In this document: positions 54,606-62,686 of the stretch, piece by piece
How the letters are laid out: the number at the start of each line of letters is the position of its first letter
Numbering within the stretch: position 1 is the first letter of the stretch
Source: Chryseobacterium camelliae
Lineage (GTDB): Bacteria; Bacteroidota; Bacteroidia; Flavobacteriales; Weeksellaceae
Assembly: GCF_027920545.1 (NCBI RefSeq)
Contig: NZ_CP115859.1
Location: 372,001 to 436,000 of the forward strand
Length of the DNA stretch: 64,000 bases
Reading direction: 5' to 3'
The notes under the pieces: generated by a model
What the model was told of the DNA's origin: nothing
The model's database searches: none
What the model saw: the letters and a program-made list of their open reading frames with translations, nothing else
Translations under genes and position numbers: made by a program

Positions 54606-55231
54606 TAAAAGTAGCTATAACAGACGATCATCCTCTTCTATTGGAAGGGCTTAAAAATATTTTAGGAAATAGCGATACCATTGATGTAGTAGATTGCTTC
54701 AAAAGTGTTTCAGAAATGAATTCAGGACTGGAAAAGCAAGCGATCGATATTTTATTGCTGGACATCAATCTGGCAGACACCAACAGCATCGAACTTATAA
54801 AACCTTTAAAGAAAAAATACGAGGATCTTCAGATTATTATGTTGAGTGTTCACAACGAACTACCTGTAATTAACAGCACATTGGCGGAGGGGGCATTGGG
54901 ATACATTCAGAAAAATGCTTCCGTTTCCGAAATCCTGGAAGGTATTGCTACCGTATATTCCGGTGAAAGGTTTTTATGTTCACAAACCCAATCTGTTTTG
55001 GAGAAAAAATCATCGGACGGGTTAAATCAAGTTCCGAGATTAACACGAAGAGAAAAGGAAATCTTAGCAGAAGCCGCGAAAGGGCTTACAACCAATCAAA
55101 TGGCAGAAAAGCTCTTTATCAGCCCGCACACGGTAGAAAGTCACCGGAAAAATCTTATTGAAAAATTTCAGGCTTCCAATCTGAGTTCGGCTATTAAATT
55201 AGCCATAGAATATGGTTTGATTATCGAATAA
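54602..55231 (+). CDS. NarL/LuxR-family response regulator
   Basis: 209 residues. Receiver domain: acidic pair Asp8-Asp9 (VAITDDHPLLLEGL), phosphoacceptor Asp54 (ILLLDINLADTNS), switch residues in IIMLSVHNE and lysine in YIQKNASV. C-terminal LuxR HTH (LTRREKEILAEAAKGLTTNQ, AEKLFISPHTVESHRKNLIE, about 145-190). Translationally coupled to the kinase. It may control the upstream WG/Sel1 genes or the divergent 55544-56110 gene; unproven. Confidence 0.94.
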   Translation: MIKVAITDDHPLLLEGLKNILGNSDTIDVVDCFKSVSEMNSGLEKQAIDILLLDINLADTNSIELIKPLKKKYEDLQIIMLSVHNELPVINSTLAEGALGYIQKNASVSEILEGIATVYSGERFLCSQTQSVLEKKSSDGLNQVPRLTRREKEILAEAAKGLTTNQMAEKLFISPHTVESHRKNLIEKFQASNLSSAIKLAIEYGLIIE

Positions 55232-55275
55232 TACTACAAACTAAAGGTTAGTTTTTAGATGACACAGATGAATTA

Positions 55276-55402
55276 AACCATTAAGAAAAGTGAAGATTTT
55301 AAGGTAAGTTTAGCTTCAATCAAAGATGAATTTAAGCATAACTTAATAAATAGCTTAGCTATTCCCTTAATTATTCTTATCACCTTAATAATCTTAATGG
55401 TT
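55276..55402. repeat. Possible 127-base palindromic (MITE-like) element
   Basis: Bounded by 11-base inverted repeats AACCATTAAGA (55276-55286) and TCTTAATGGTT (55392-55402); the interior is rich in TTAAG/CTTAA words (TTTAAGG, CTTAATAA, CCTTAAT). No reading frame. It lies in the 312-base gap 55232-55543 between convergent genes. I recall AACCATTAAG-bounded elements from other Chryseobacterium intergenic regions, but cannot verify. Confidence 0.45.
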
Positions 55403-55478
55403 AAAATATTATCCTTGACTTTAGCATTACCTTGTCTCTACATCCCTAAAACATTTGTATTCTATATTTTATCCCGCA

Positions 55479-55513
55479 AAAAGGCCTGCTTTCATAATGA
55501 AAACAGACCTTTT
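55479..55513 (-). terminator. Terminator after the secreted-protein gene
   Basis: Sixteen-base arms (55479-55494 and 55498-55513) that pair fully on the minus strand with two G-U pairs; TTTTTG follows there. Confidence 0.8.
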
Positions 55514-55543
55514 CTATATAATTAAATAATTAGGTGTTAATAA

Positions 55544-56110
55544 TTAATCTTTAAATTTCAGGGTAGCATTGAATAGGTTTTTCTTCCCTATTAAATCATA
55601 TTCATCATTATATACAGGATGATACATTAATACATAAGCGTTTCCAACAAAATCTTTCAAATTAACGGGCTGATCTACCATAATATCATAAAACCTTGTA
55701 ATCGTACGTGTCGCCGTCCATTGTTTTAAGTTTCCTTTAGGGGTTTTATCGAATCTATGATCTTTTGTATCTGTATAATACCAATAGGATGGAGCCTGAT
55801 CCATTAAATACATTTCTTTGTCCTTGTTATACAATTCCTCCGCCATACCCGTATTCTGAAACCATTGAACCTCAGGATTATAAAGATCTACCGCTGATGC
55901 ATAGATATTTTCATCTGCAGTTGCTCCTATTAAAAAGCCTTCCAGATCAGTAGAGGTAATTTCAAATTGAAAAGCCGATTTTTTCAGTTCATACACATCA
56001 TTTACAGGCTTAATTACTTTTCCATCCTGTTTAATGACAACTTTTAGAGATTGTGCAAAAGTCATAAAACTTAGTAAACAAAAAAGGATGGTTAAACTTA
56101 TTTTTTTCAT
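55544..56110 (-). CDS. Secreted protein of unknown function
   Basis: 188 residues from ATG 56110, where a clean signal peptide starts (MKKISLTILFCLLSFMTFAQ). A longer in-frame start (56167) would include the -7 element TATCTTTG (minus strand 56137-56144), so it is rejected. Mature part is beta-rich (SLKVVIKQDGKVIKPVNDVY, LEGFLIGATADENIYASAVD, WYYTDTKDHRFDKT, ITRFYDIMVDQPVNLKDF). I do not recognise the family. Confidence 0.75.
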   Translation of the reverse strand: MKKISLTILFCLLSFMTFAQSLKVVIKQDGKVIKPVNDVYELKKSAFQFEITSTDLEGFLIGATADENIYASAVDLYNPEVQWFQNTGMAEELYNKDKEMYLMDQAPSYWYYTDTKDHRFDKTPKGNLKQWTATRTITRFYDIMVDQPVNLKDFVGNAYVLMYHPVYNDEYDLIGKKNLFNATLKFKD

Positions 56111-56710
56111 TTGTATATCTGTTAAAATAACTGCTGCAAAGATATCGGACTTTGCCACTATAAACACTGGCTGATTTCAGGGGTTTTTTGATGTTATTTC
56201 AAATTAGTTTCAAGGAAGATGGGGCAGGAAGTTTAAACAATTTTATTAAAAAATAATTACCCATAAAATAGCATAGAGAATAAATGGCTGAAAACAGGGA
56301 TATACTGAATGATCTATTTTAAACAATTTTGCAAAAGATAAATAGATATTAATAGAGTAGCAGTTGATCCGGATTTGAGCAGTCTTAAAAGTTGGAGAAG
56401 AATTTTTCGCTAACCCTATATTTAAAATGATTCACTTTATAAAAACACAAAACTAATATAGAATCATTTTATATGTAAATAAGCTTAGGAAAAAATCAAT
56501 GTATTTGATTCCTGTATTTAGTCTTAAAAGGGTAGCTCAAAATACTAAATCTTTGCGCCAAATAGTTTGTAAGGTTAACCTCCACAATTTTGACGACTGA
56601 TCCGGATCAGCTCTCTCTTTTTATACTGCCCATAGTTTTCCTTAAAATCGTAAAATAAAAAAAAACCTCAAAGTATATTGAGGTTTCTTATATTTAAAAT
56701 AATAACTTAA
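56111..56710. other. 600-base region without a gene upstream of infC's end
   Basis: Holds the -7 element of the secreted-protein gene (56137-56144), an inverted repeat AAAATGATTC (56424-56433) with its complement at 56461-56470, a 14-base palindrome CTGATCCGGATCAG (56597-56610) with a partial copy TGATCCGGAT at 56365-56374, a repeated word AGTCTTAAAAG (56381-56391 and 56520-56530), and the infC terminator. No convincing reading frame; may be the scar of a lost or inserted element. Confidence 0.5.
56663..56686 (-). terminator. Terminator after infC
   Basis: AAACCTCAA (56663-56671) and TTGAGGTTT (56678-56686), 6-base loop, followed on the minus strand by a run of T. It shows that transcription now stops after infC instead of running into rpmI. 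Confidence 0.85.
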
Positions 56711-57271
56711 TTATTTTGCTGGTTTTTTAGGACTCATCATCATAATCATTCTCTTTCCTTCAAGTTTAGGAAGCTGGTCTACTTTTCCAACGTGCTCCAG
56801 TTCCTGAGCCAGTTTTAAAAGCAAGATTTCTCCCTGATCTTTAAAGATAATGGAACGTCCTTTAAAAAATACGTAGGTTTTCAGTTTCGAACCTTCTTCA
56901 AGGAATTTTTCAGCATGCTTTTTCTTGAATTCATAATCGTGATCATCTGTCTGAGGACCGAAACGAATTTCTTTCACAACTACTTTTACCTGCTTAGCTT
57001 TTAGCTCCTTTTGCTTTTTCTTTTGCTCGTATAAGAATTTTTTATATTCCAATACTCTTGCAATAAACGGTTCTGCCTTATCGGAAATTACTACTAAGTC
57101 CAATTCCTGTTCCGCAGCAATTTGTCTTGCTTTGTCAATCGGATAAATTCCCGGCTCTACGTTATCTCCCACTAAACGAAGCTCTCTCACACGAATTTTA
57201 TCGTTGATCAAGTGTGCGTCCTCTTGTACCGGACGTCTTTGTGGGCCCCTGTTGTTAAATCTTTGTGCTAT
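56711..57271 (-). CDS. infC: Translation initiation factor IF-3, probable AUA start
   Basis: Family core is clear: [80 protein letters not shown] and [16 protein letters not shown]. No ATG lies in frame before the core. Upstream the frame stays open through a basic N-terminus ([19 protein letters not shown]), ending at ATA 57269-57271, nine bases... only four codons after an in-frame TAA. TTG 57211 would remove this N-tail, which IF-3 proteins normally have. I therefore place the start at ATA (186 residues). IF-3 discriminates against non-canonical starts, and infC in other bacteria uses such a start (AUU) for autoregulation. Confidence 0.85.
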   Translation of the reverse strand: MAQRFNNRGPQRRPVQEDAHLINDKIRVRELRLVGDNVEPGIYPIDKARQIAAEQELDLVVISDKAEPFIARVLEYKKFLYEQKKKQKELKAKQVKVVVKEIRFGPQTDDHDYEFKKKHAEKFLEEGSKLKTYVFFKGRSIIFKDQGEILLLKLAQELEHVGKVDQLPKLEGKRMIMMMSPKKPAK

Positions 57272-57363
57272 TGTATTATAATTTTATTGGTTAACTTCTA
57301 ATTTTATGGATCATTTGAACAAAAATTAGTTTTTAATTTTATTCAGAATGATATTTTTTAGAT

Positions 57364-59301
57364 TTAAGCATTAAACTCAAATCCTGTTTTTGACGCTTCT
57401 TTAAAATAAGCAACGAAATCCTCAATTTTCATGGCTCCTAAATCACCTTCAACACGTCTTCTTACAGAAATTGTGCCATCATTTTCTTCATTTTCTCCCA
57501 CCACAATCATGAATGGAATCTTCTTCAATTCTGCATCACGAATCTTTTTACCCGTCTTCTCGTTTCTGTCATCAATTAATCCGCTAATATCGTGATTTTC
57601 CAGTAATTGAGAAACTTTTTTAGCATAATCTACATATTTCTCACTGATTGGTAAAATGATGAATTGATCCGGCGCCAGCCACAATGGGAAATCTCCGGCT
57701 GTATTTTCAATCAGAATCGCGATAAATCTTTCCATAGAACCAAATGGCGCTCTGTGAATCATTACAGGTCTGTGCTTTTCACCATCATTTCCTGTATACC
57801 AAAGATCGAATCTTTCCGGCAGGTTATAATCCACCTGAATGGTTCCTAACTGCCATTTTCTTCCTAAGGCATCTTTCACCATGAAATCTAGTTTAGGACC
57901 ATAGAATGCAGCTTCACCGTATTCAGTTACTGTATTTAAACCTTTTTCAGTGGCAGCGGTTACAATTGCATTTTCAGCTTTCTCCCAGTTTTCATCAGTT
58001 CCGATATATTTTTCTTTGTTATTCGGATCTCTTAATGAAATCTGTGCTGTAAAATCAGCAAAGCCTAGCGAACCAAAAACATAAAGAACCAAATCAATCG
58101 TTTTCTTAAACTCATCCATCAACTGATCAGGAGTACAGAATAAATGCGCATCATCCTGAGTAAACCCACGAACTCTCGTTAAGCCGTGAAGTTCACCACT
58201 TTGCTCATATCTGTATACTGTACCAAATTCTGCATATCTTTTAGGTAAATCCCTGTAGCTCCATTGTGAAGTTTTATAAATCTCACAGTGATGCGGACAG
58301 TTCATTGGCTTCAGCATAAATTCTTCTCCTTCATTCGGAGTTTTAATAGGCTGGAAGCTGTCTGCTCCATATTTATCCCAGTGTCCTGAAGTTACATACA
58401 ATTCCTTTGCCCCGATGTGCGGAGAAATTACAAACTCGTAACCTGCTTTTTTCTGAGCTTCAGAAAGGAAGTTTTCTAATTTTTTTCTTAAAGCCGCTCC
58501 TTTTGGTAACCATAAAGGTAATCCCTGACCCACTTTTTCAGAAAAAGCAAAAATTCCTAATTCTTTACCTAGTTTTCTGTGATCTCTCTTTTTAGCTTCT
58601 TCTAAAAGCTCAAGGTATTCGGTTAAATCTTTCTGTTTTGGGAAAGAAATACCATAAACTCTCGTTAATTGAGGATTGTTTTCATTTCCTCTCCAATAGG
58701 CTCCGGCAGCATTTAAAATCTTCATTGCCTTCACAATACTTGTGTTCGGAATGTGTCCTCCACGACAAAGATCTGTGAAATCGTCGTGGGTAACAAAAGT
58801 GATTTCTCCGTCATTAAGATTAGAAATCAATTCCACTTTATAAGGATTGTCAGCATACACTTTTAAAGCTTCTTCTTTAGAAACCGGGTACAACGAGAAC
58901 GTTGAACCTTTTTTAGCGTTTTCCAACACTTTTTTCTCGATTTTCTCGAAGTCTTTATCAGATAAACTTTCGTCACCGAAGTCTACATCATAATAGAATC
59001 CTTTTTCAATTGCAGGACCAATGGTAAGCTTAGCATTAGGATAAAATTCAAGGATCGCCTGCGCCAAAAGGTGGGCTGAAGAATGCCAGAATGCCTTCTT
59101 ACCAAGATCATCATTCCAGGTCAACAACTGTACCGTAGAATCCGTGGTTATAGGTGTGGTCGTCTCTACTTGTTTGTCATTTACAACTGCGGAAATGGTA
59201 TTTCTAGCCAATCCCTCGCTTATAGATTTTGCCACATCTAGCGGAGTAACTCCCGCCTCGAATTCTCTGACGCTATTGTCTGGAAGTGTAATTTTTATCA
59301 T
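57364..59301 (-). CDS. thrS: Threonyl-tRNA synthetase
   Basis: 645 residues. TGS domain (1-60), editing domain with [11 protein letters not shown] and CRGGHIPNT zinc-site region, class II core with [16 protein letters not shown] (zinc Cys), [33 protein letters not shown] and [20 protein letters not shown], and the C-terminal anticodon domain ([17 protein letters not shown]). Followed by infC after about 90 bases as usual. Minus-strand -7 element TATTTTTG at 59326-59333. Confidence 0.97.
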   Translation of the reverse strand: MIKITLPDNSVREFEAGVTPLDVAKSISEGLARNTISAVVNDKQVETTTPITTDSTVQLLTWNDDLGKKAFWHSSAHLLAQAILEFYPNAKLTIGPAIEKGFYYDVDFGDESLSDKDFEKIEKKVLENAKKGSTFSLYPVSKEEALKVYADNPYKVELISNLNDGEITFVTHDDFTDLCRGGHIPNTSIVKAMKILNAAGAYWRGNENNPQLTRVYGISFPKQKDLTEYLELLEEAKKRDHRKLGKELGIFAFSEKVGQGLPLWLPKGAALRKKLENFLSEAQKKAGYEFVISPHIGAKELYVTSGHWDKYGADSFQPIKTPNEGEEFMLKPMNCPHHCEIYKTSQWSYRDLPKRYAEFGTVYRYEQSGELHGLTRVRGFTQDDAHLFCTPDQLMDEFKKTIDLVLYVFGSLGFADFTAQISLRDPNNKEKYIGTDENWEKAENAIVTAATEKGLNTVTEYGEAAFYGPKLDFMVKDALGRKWQLGTIQVDYNLPERFDLWYTGNDGEKHRPVMIHRAPFGSMERFIAILIENTAGDFPLWLAPDQFIILPISEKYVDYAKKVSQLLENHDISGLIDDRNEKTGKKIRDAELKKIPFMIVVGENEENDGTISVRRRVEGDLGAMKIEDFVAYFKEASKTGFEFNA

Positions 59302-59325
59302 TGTTTACTAAGAAATTTTAAGATG

Positions 59326-59333
59326 CAAAAATA
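59326..59333 (-). promoter_or_regulatory. -7 element of thrS
   Basis: TATTTTTG on the minus strand, 24 bases before the thrS ATG; matches TAnnTTTG, no clear -33. Confidence 0.45.
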
Positions 59334-59516
59334 CGGAATTTTTAATAAAAAAACGACATCTATGCGACTTATAGATAAGATTTAATATGAAAATTAAACA
59401 AAAATCATTTTTAGTAATCAACAATTTTTTATTGTTTTCATTATAAATGAGTTAAAATTCTCTGAATTCACATTTAAAATTGTTAATTTATATTTTATAT
59501 GTTATGGGATTTTAAT

Positions 59517-59552
59517 AAAAAAGGTTCCGTCTTATGGAGACAGAACCTTTTT
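59517..59552 (-). terminator. Terminator of the 61403-59562 operon
   Basis: AAAAAAGGTTC and GTCT on the left (59517-59532), AGAC and GAACCTTTTT on the right (59538-59552), pairing fully on the minus strand with one G-U; T-run follows. Confidence 0.85.
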
Positions 59553-59561
59553 ATTGTAAGA

Positions 59562-59747
59562 TTATTCTTTCGTATTATCTGTTTTTCCTGATTTGTTTTT
59601 TGAAGGTTTCTGAACATCTTCTTTATCAATATCAGGCGGATTCGTTTTCTTTGATGAAGCAGGAATATTGGGGAAATCCTGATTTTGTTTCTTAGTTTCC
59701 GCACTGTTGGCAGATTCTTTTCCTTTTTTATTTCCTTTTGAGTCCAT
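59562..59747 (-). CDS. Small, highly hydrophilic protein
   Basis: 61 residues, almost wholly charged or polar (MDSKGNKKGKESANSAETKK, DVQKPSKNKSGKTDNTKE), probably disordered. Follows the DUF4230 gene by 12 bases and precedes the operon terminator, which supports it as real. An overlapping minus-strand frame (59495-59704) is richer in Ile/Arg and runs through the terminator, so it is rejected. Function unknown. Confidence 0.6.
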   Translation of the reverse strand: MDSKGNKKGKESANSAETKKQNQDFPNIPASSKKTNPPDIDKEDVQKPSKNKSGKTDNTKE

Positions 59748-59759
59748 AACTTTTGAATT

Positions 59760-60365
59760 TTACAGTCCTAAAATACCCAGCTTGCCGGTCTGGTCATCTA
59801 TACTATAATTCAAAGCCTTTGCCAAAACGAAAATATTGTTCAGATTTTCCATTAATTGCTTGTGTCCTTCCGTTCTCAACTTATTCTGATCCACAGATTT
59901 CATGGCAGATTCTTTTGCTTTTTGCGTCACATTTTTAATGTCTTTTTCAGAAATTCTGTTGAAAAAAGAATCGTCCAGTGACTGAATTTCCACGCTGGGT
60001 GTAATCCTGATGTCTGCTTCCGGAAGGTCTGTAATAATCAGTTTTTTATTAATGGAATCGACCTTAATCTTCATTTTATTAAGATCGTAAGAAACCTGCG
60101 CATTCGTCTTGGTGAAAGTGATAATGCTGTTGCTGGAAACTTCTTTTCCGAAAAACTCATAGCCCATTTTCGTCTTCTGCATAGTAGAAAAATCCTGCTC
60201 GATCACCACCATTTTATTCATCTTGGCAATCTGATTCGTCAGAATATAATAGTCGGACTGTTCGGTTTTCCCTCCAAGATTCAGACAAGATTTCAATCCG
60301 AAAAAAAGCACTACCATTAACAGAGCTCCTGCTAAGAACGGTATGATGAATCTGATATTTTTCAA
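59760..60365 (-). CDS. DUF4230 domain-containing membrane-anchored protein
   Basis: 201 residues: one N-terminal membrane anchor (FIIPFLAGALLMVVLFFGLK, about residues 5-24), then an extracytoplasmic DUF4230 domain (KMVVIEQDFSTMQKTKMGYE, KIKVDSINKKLIITDLPEAD, AKESAMKSVDQNKLRTEGHK). Function unknown. Third gene of the operon led by the pyrophosphohydrolase, 5 bases after the thioredoxin-like gene. Confidence 0.82.
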   Translation of the reverse strand: MKNIRFIIPFLAGALLMVVLFFGLKSCLNLGGKTEQSDYYILTNQIAKMNKMVVIEQDFSTMQKTKMGYEFFGKEVSSNSIITFTKTNAQVSYDLNKMKIKVDSINKKLIITDLPEADIRITPSVEIQSLDDSFFNRISEKDIKNVTQKAKESAMKSVDQNKLRTEGHKQLMENLNNIFVLAKALNYSIDDQTGKLGILGL

Positions 60366-60370
60366 ATCTT

Positions 60371-60934
60371 TTATTTTATGATTTCATTGATTACAGATTG
60401 GTCGTCTTTCTTCAGAATATTCACTAAATCTCTTTCAATATAGCCCGTAGTAGGCATTTCTATGATTCTTCCGATTTCCTTACCATATTTTTCAACAATG
60501 ATCGTCGGAACTTTCTGAATATTATAACGACCTTCGTCTCCGGCAGGAGATTCTTTTTTACGATTTACCGCAATAATCGTCAGCTTATTGTCCGGATATT
60601 TCACTTCCTCCAATATTTTCATCAGTCTCGGAAAATCTCTATGGCTGTCTTCACACCATGTTCCCATGAAAACAATGATATTGTAGGAGTTGATTTTATC
60701 TTTTTTAAGATCATTGATGGCTTTTTGGTCCATGGCATACTCGTCATGTTCTTTTACATACCAGTCTGCATACGGAGCTTTCAGGAACTGATCTTTTAAT
60801 TGATGTCCCAAAAGCATTTTGCCGTCATTAGTTGTTTCAACTTCGCGGTTTACCACTACTTTTTGAGCACTGAACTGTTGGGCTGTAAGAACCAAACATG
60901 AAATCACGGCAACATTTGTAATGAATTTTTTCAT
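60371..60934 (-). CDS. Secreted thioredoxin-like protein with CxxS active site
   Basis: 187 residues with a signal peptide (MKKFITNVAVISCLVLTAQQ, cleavage near FSAQ). Thioredoxin fold: NIIVFMGTWCEDSHRDFPRL (about residues 85-104), cis-proline segment NIQKVPTIIVEKYGKEIGRI. The usual CxxC is C-E-D-S, so a single cysteine is present at the active site; it may act as isomerase, mixed-disulfide carrier or substrate-trapping protein rather than a standard oxidoreductase. One base after the upstream gene. Confidence 0.85.
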   Translation of the reverse strand: MKKFITNVAVISCLVLTAQQFSAQKVVVNREVETTNDGKMLLGHQLKDQFLKAPYADWYVKEHDEYAMDQKAINDLKKDKINSYNIIVFMGTWCEDSHRDFPRLMKILEEVKYPDNKLTIIAVNRKKESPAGDEGRYNIQKVPTIIVEKYGKEIGRIIEMPTTGYIERDLVNILKKDDQSVINEIIK

Positions 60935-60935
60935 A

Positions 60936-61403
60936 TTATTTTTCGATAATTGTCTTCAGATCAGCCGGAGAATAATATTTATTTTTCAGGACTTTATGAT
61001 CTGCCTGTCTGTAAACATTGAATTTCTCACCTGATTTTTCATAAAATGATTCTACGTCTTTTGCTTTGTAAAATTCTACGGTTTCCTGTGCCTGCTCTTC
61101 ATTATCGCAAGCTTTCGACATATTGGAACGCTGAACTTCGTTGAAGAGTTCTACAAATTTGCTGCCAAGTCCGAACTCCAGTACAGCACCACTCAAAACA
61201 TACTGCAAATCACATAATGCATCAGCAATTTCTACAATATTATTATCCGCGATTGCTTGTTTTAATTCGTTCAGTTCTTCCTGTAAAAGCTCAACTCTAA
61301 GATTGCATCTTTCCGGTGAAGGAATTTGTGGAGTATCTAAAATAGGGGCTTTGAAAGTGGTGTGGAATTCTGCTACTTGGTTCAGACTATCAATTTTATC
61401 CAT
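60936..61403 (-). CDS. MazG-like nucleoside triphosphate pyrophosphohydrolase
   Basis: 155 residues, all-alpha NTP-PPase. VELLQEELNELKQAIADNNI and VEIADALCDLQYVLSGAVLE give the EExxE(n)ExxD metal-binding motif (about residues 38-80). Likely hydrolyses non-canonical or excess nucleoside triphosphates, or a related pyrophosphate substrate. First gene of the operon; -7 element TATATTTG on the minus strand at 61423-61430. Confidence 0.85.
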   Translation of the reverse strand: MDKIDSLNQVAEFHTTFKAPILDTPQIPSPERCNLRVELLQEELNELKQAIADNNIVEIADALCDLQYVLSGAVLEFGLGSKFVELFNEVQRSNMSKACDNEEQAQETVEFYKAKDVESFYEKSGEKFNVYRQADHKVLKNKYYSPADLKTIIEK

Positions 61404-61422
61404 GAATATTTTTTATTTAGAG

Positions 61423-61430
61423 CAAATATA
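61423..61430 (-). promoter_or_regulatory. -7 element of the pyrophosphohydrolase operon
   Basis: TATATTTG on the minus strand, 19 bases before the ATG. Confidence 0.45.
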
Positions 61431-61488
61431 GAAAACGATTTTGAAAATATATAGCGCTTCTTCATGAATTACCGAATCTTTTCATTAA

Positions 61489-61517
61489 AAATCCACAGCT
61501 CAAAAAACTGTGGATTT
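61489..61517 (-). terminator. Terminator after the TNT/CxxC gene pair
   Basis: AAATCCACAG (61489-61498) and CTGTGGATTT (61508-61517), then TTTAA on the minus strand. Confidence 0.8.
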
Positions 61518-61542
61518 ACTTACTTATCAGATAATTCGTTTA

Positions 61543-61965
61543 TCAATATTTTAATTCTTCATACTCCCAAATCCCTGAAACATCCAAAACAGTTAATCCC
61601 GGCTGTTTTTCTCCGTAACCAAAAACCCCAACATATCGTGTTTGACAAGCTTCACAATAGGTTCCGAAATATAAGGTAGGTAAATTATTTACTGTTAACG
61701 CTCCAAAATGCTGCATTCCCGGTGATGTTTTGGTAACAACATTATTATTAATAAGTTCAGTTTTCGATAATACTTTGTCTTCATTATAAATTTGGAAGAT
61801 AGGAAATCCCGATTCATAAGGTGTAATTTCAACTGTATTTACATGGTTGCACTTATTACAGGTAAATTTTACGATTGCCGATGGGCTCATCCCATCATTA
61901 CTAAAGTATTTTTTTGCAACAAGAGCTTTTCTACCTAGGATTATTTTTTTTGATATTGAATGCAT
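61543..61965 (-). CDS. Small two-CxxC protein, possible immunity factor
   Basis: 140 residues, no signal peptide. CxxC pairs at Cys36/Cys39 (CNKCNH) and Cys104/Cys107 (CEACQ) could hold one zinc ion (zinc ribbon). Remaining segments (ALTVNNLPTLYFGTYCEA, YVGVFGYGEKQPGLTVLDVS) are beta-rich. It starts 13 bases after the TNT-like lipoprotein gene and shares its terminator, as an immunity gene would; no known immunity family recognised, and the lack of an export signal argues for cytoplasmic action. Confidence 0.6.
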   Translation of the reverse strand: MHSISKKIILGRKALVAKKYFSNDGMSPSAIVKFTCNKCNHVNTVEITPYESGFPIFQIYNEDKVLSKTELINNNVVTKTSPGMQHFGALTVNNLPTLYFGTYCEACQTRYVGVFGYGEKQPGLTVLDVSGIWEYEELKY

Positions 61966-61978
61966 TCGGGTTTATTTA

Positions 61979-62686
61979 TTATTGTATCACCGTTCCTACC
62001 AGGTTATTGTACTTTCCGCTCGGACTTTTTTTAATGATGATTTTCACATATCCTTCTTGTGCTAATTTATTCCAAGTTTTCTGATATCCTGTTGTAATAT
62101 CGATCGGAATTTTCCACATCGTCTGCTTTCCGCCTCCAACCTGACCAAACCAAGGAATTACATCTGCCGTTTGGGATTTGAAAGGTAATACATTATTTAA
62201 AACATCGATCTCATAATAGAAATCATATGTATTTTCAGGCTGATTTAAGGCTCTTTGCGAAAAAGTATACGTATATCCGTTGATGATCGGGCTTGTAAAG
62301 CTTCCTCCCAAAGTAGGAACGCCGGTTCCGTTATAATTACCAATCGCCCCGCTGTATCTGTCGAATTTCTGTCCGGCCTGTAAAGGTACATCATCAACAA
62401 TATTGTATCCTCCGTTTGCCGGAGGCCATCCTCCGTTTAGTTTACTACCTTTGAAAATAACTTCTAATGATCCCCATTGCCCTTTTCTGTAGAGCTCAAA
62501 GATCTGATCTCTTGATGCCTGGTCTACAGTTCCGCCCGTATCGTAGGTTAAAGCAAATTCGTTGGCGTTTTTGTAGAATACGGTTTTAACAGGTGGTATA
62601 TCCGTTTCCGACTCATTGTCTGAGCTGCACGCCATTGAAAAAGAAGTAATTGCGAAAAAAAATAAATACTTAAATAAATGCTTCAT
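61979..62686 (-). CDS. TNT-domain lipoprotein (putative NAD glycohydrolase)
   Basis: 235 residues. Signal peptide with lipobox (FSMAC, Cys20) and an acidic spacer SSDNESETD, which favours outer membrane or surface display. From about residue 87 the sequence follows the TNT pattern (tuberculosis necrotizing toxin, PF14021): WPPANGG (87-93), KFDRYSG (107-113), GGSFTSP (127-133), RAL (145-147), YYEIDVLNNVLPF, and WFGQVGGGKQ (179-188). Known members cleave NAD. Identification is by motif recall; the terminal WFGQxGGGxQ is the strongest point. No other secretion module is present. Confidence 0.72.
   Translation of the reverse strand: MKHLFKYLFFFAITSFSMACSSDNESETDIPPVKTVFYKNANEFALTYDTGGTVDQASRDQIFELYRKGQWGSLEVIFKGSKLNGGWPPANGGYNIVDDVPLQAGQKFDRYSGAIGNYNGTGVPTLGGSFTSPIINGYTYTFSQRALNQPENTYDFYYEIDVLNNVLPFKSQTADVIPWFGQVGGGKQTMWKIPIDITTGYQKTWNKLAQEGYVKIIIKKSPSGKYNNLVGTVIQ

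Noticed and set aside
59495..59704. 69-residue minus-strand frame
   Set aside because: Runs through the terminator and overlaps the better-placed hydrophilic 61-residue gene.
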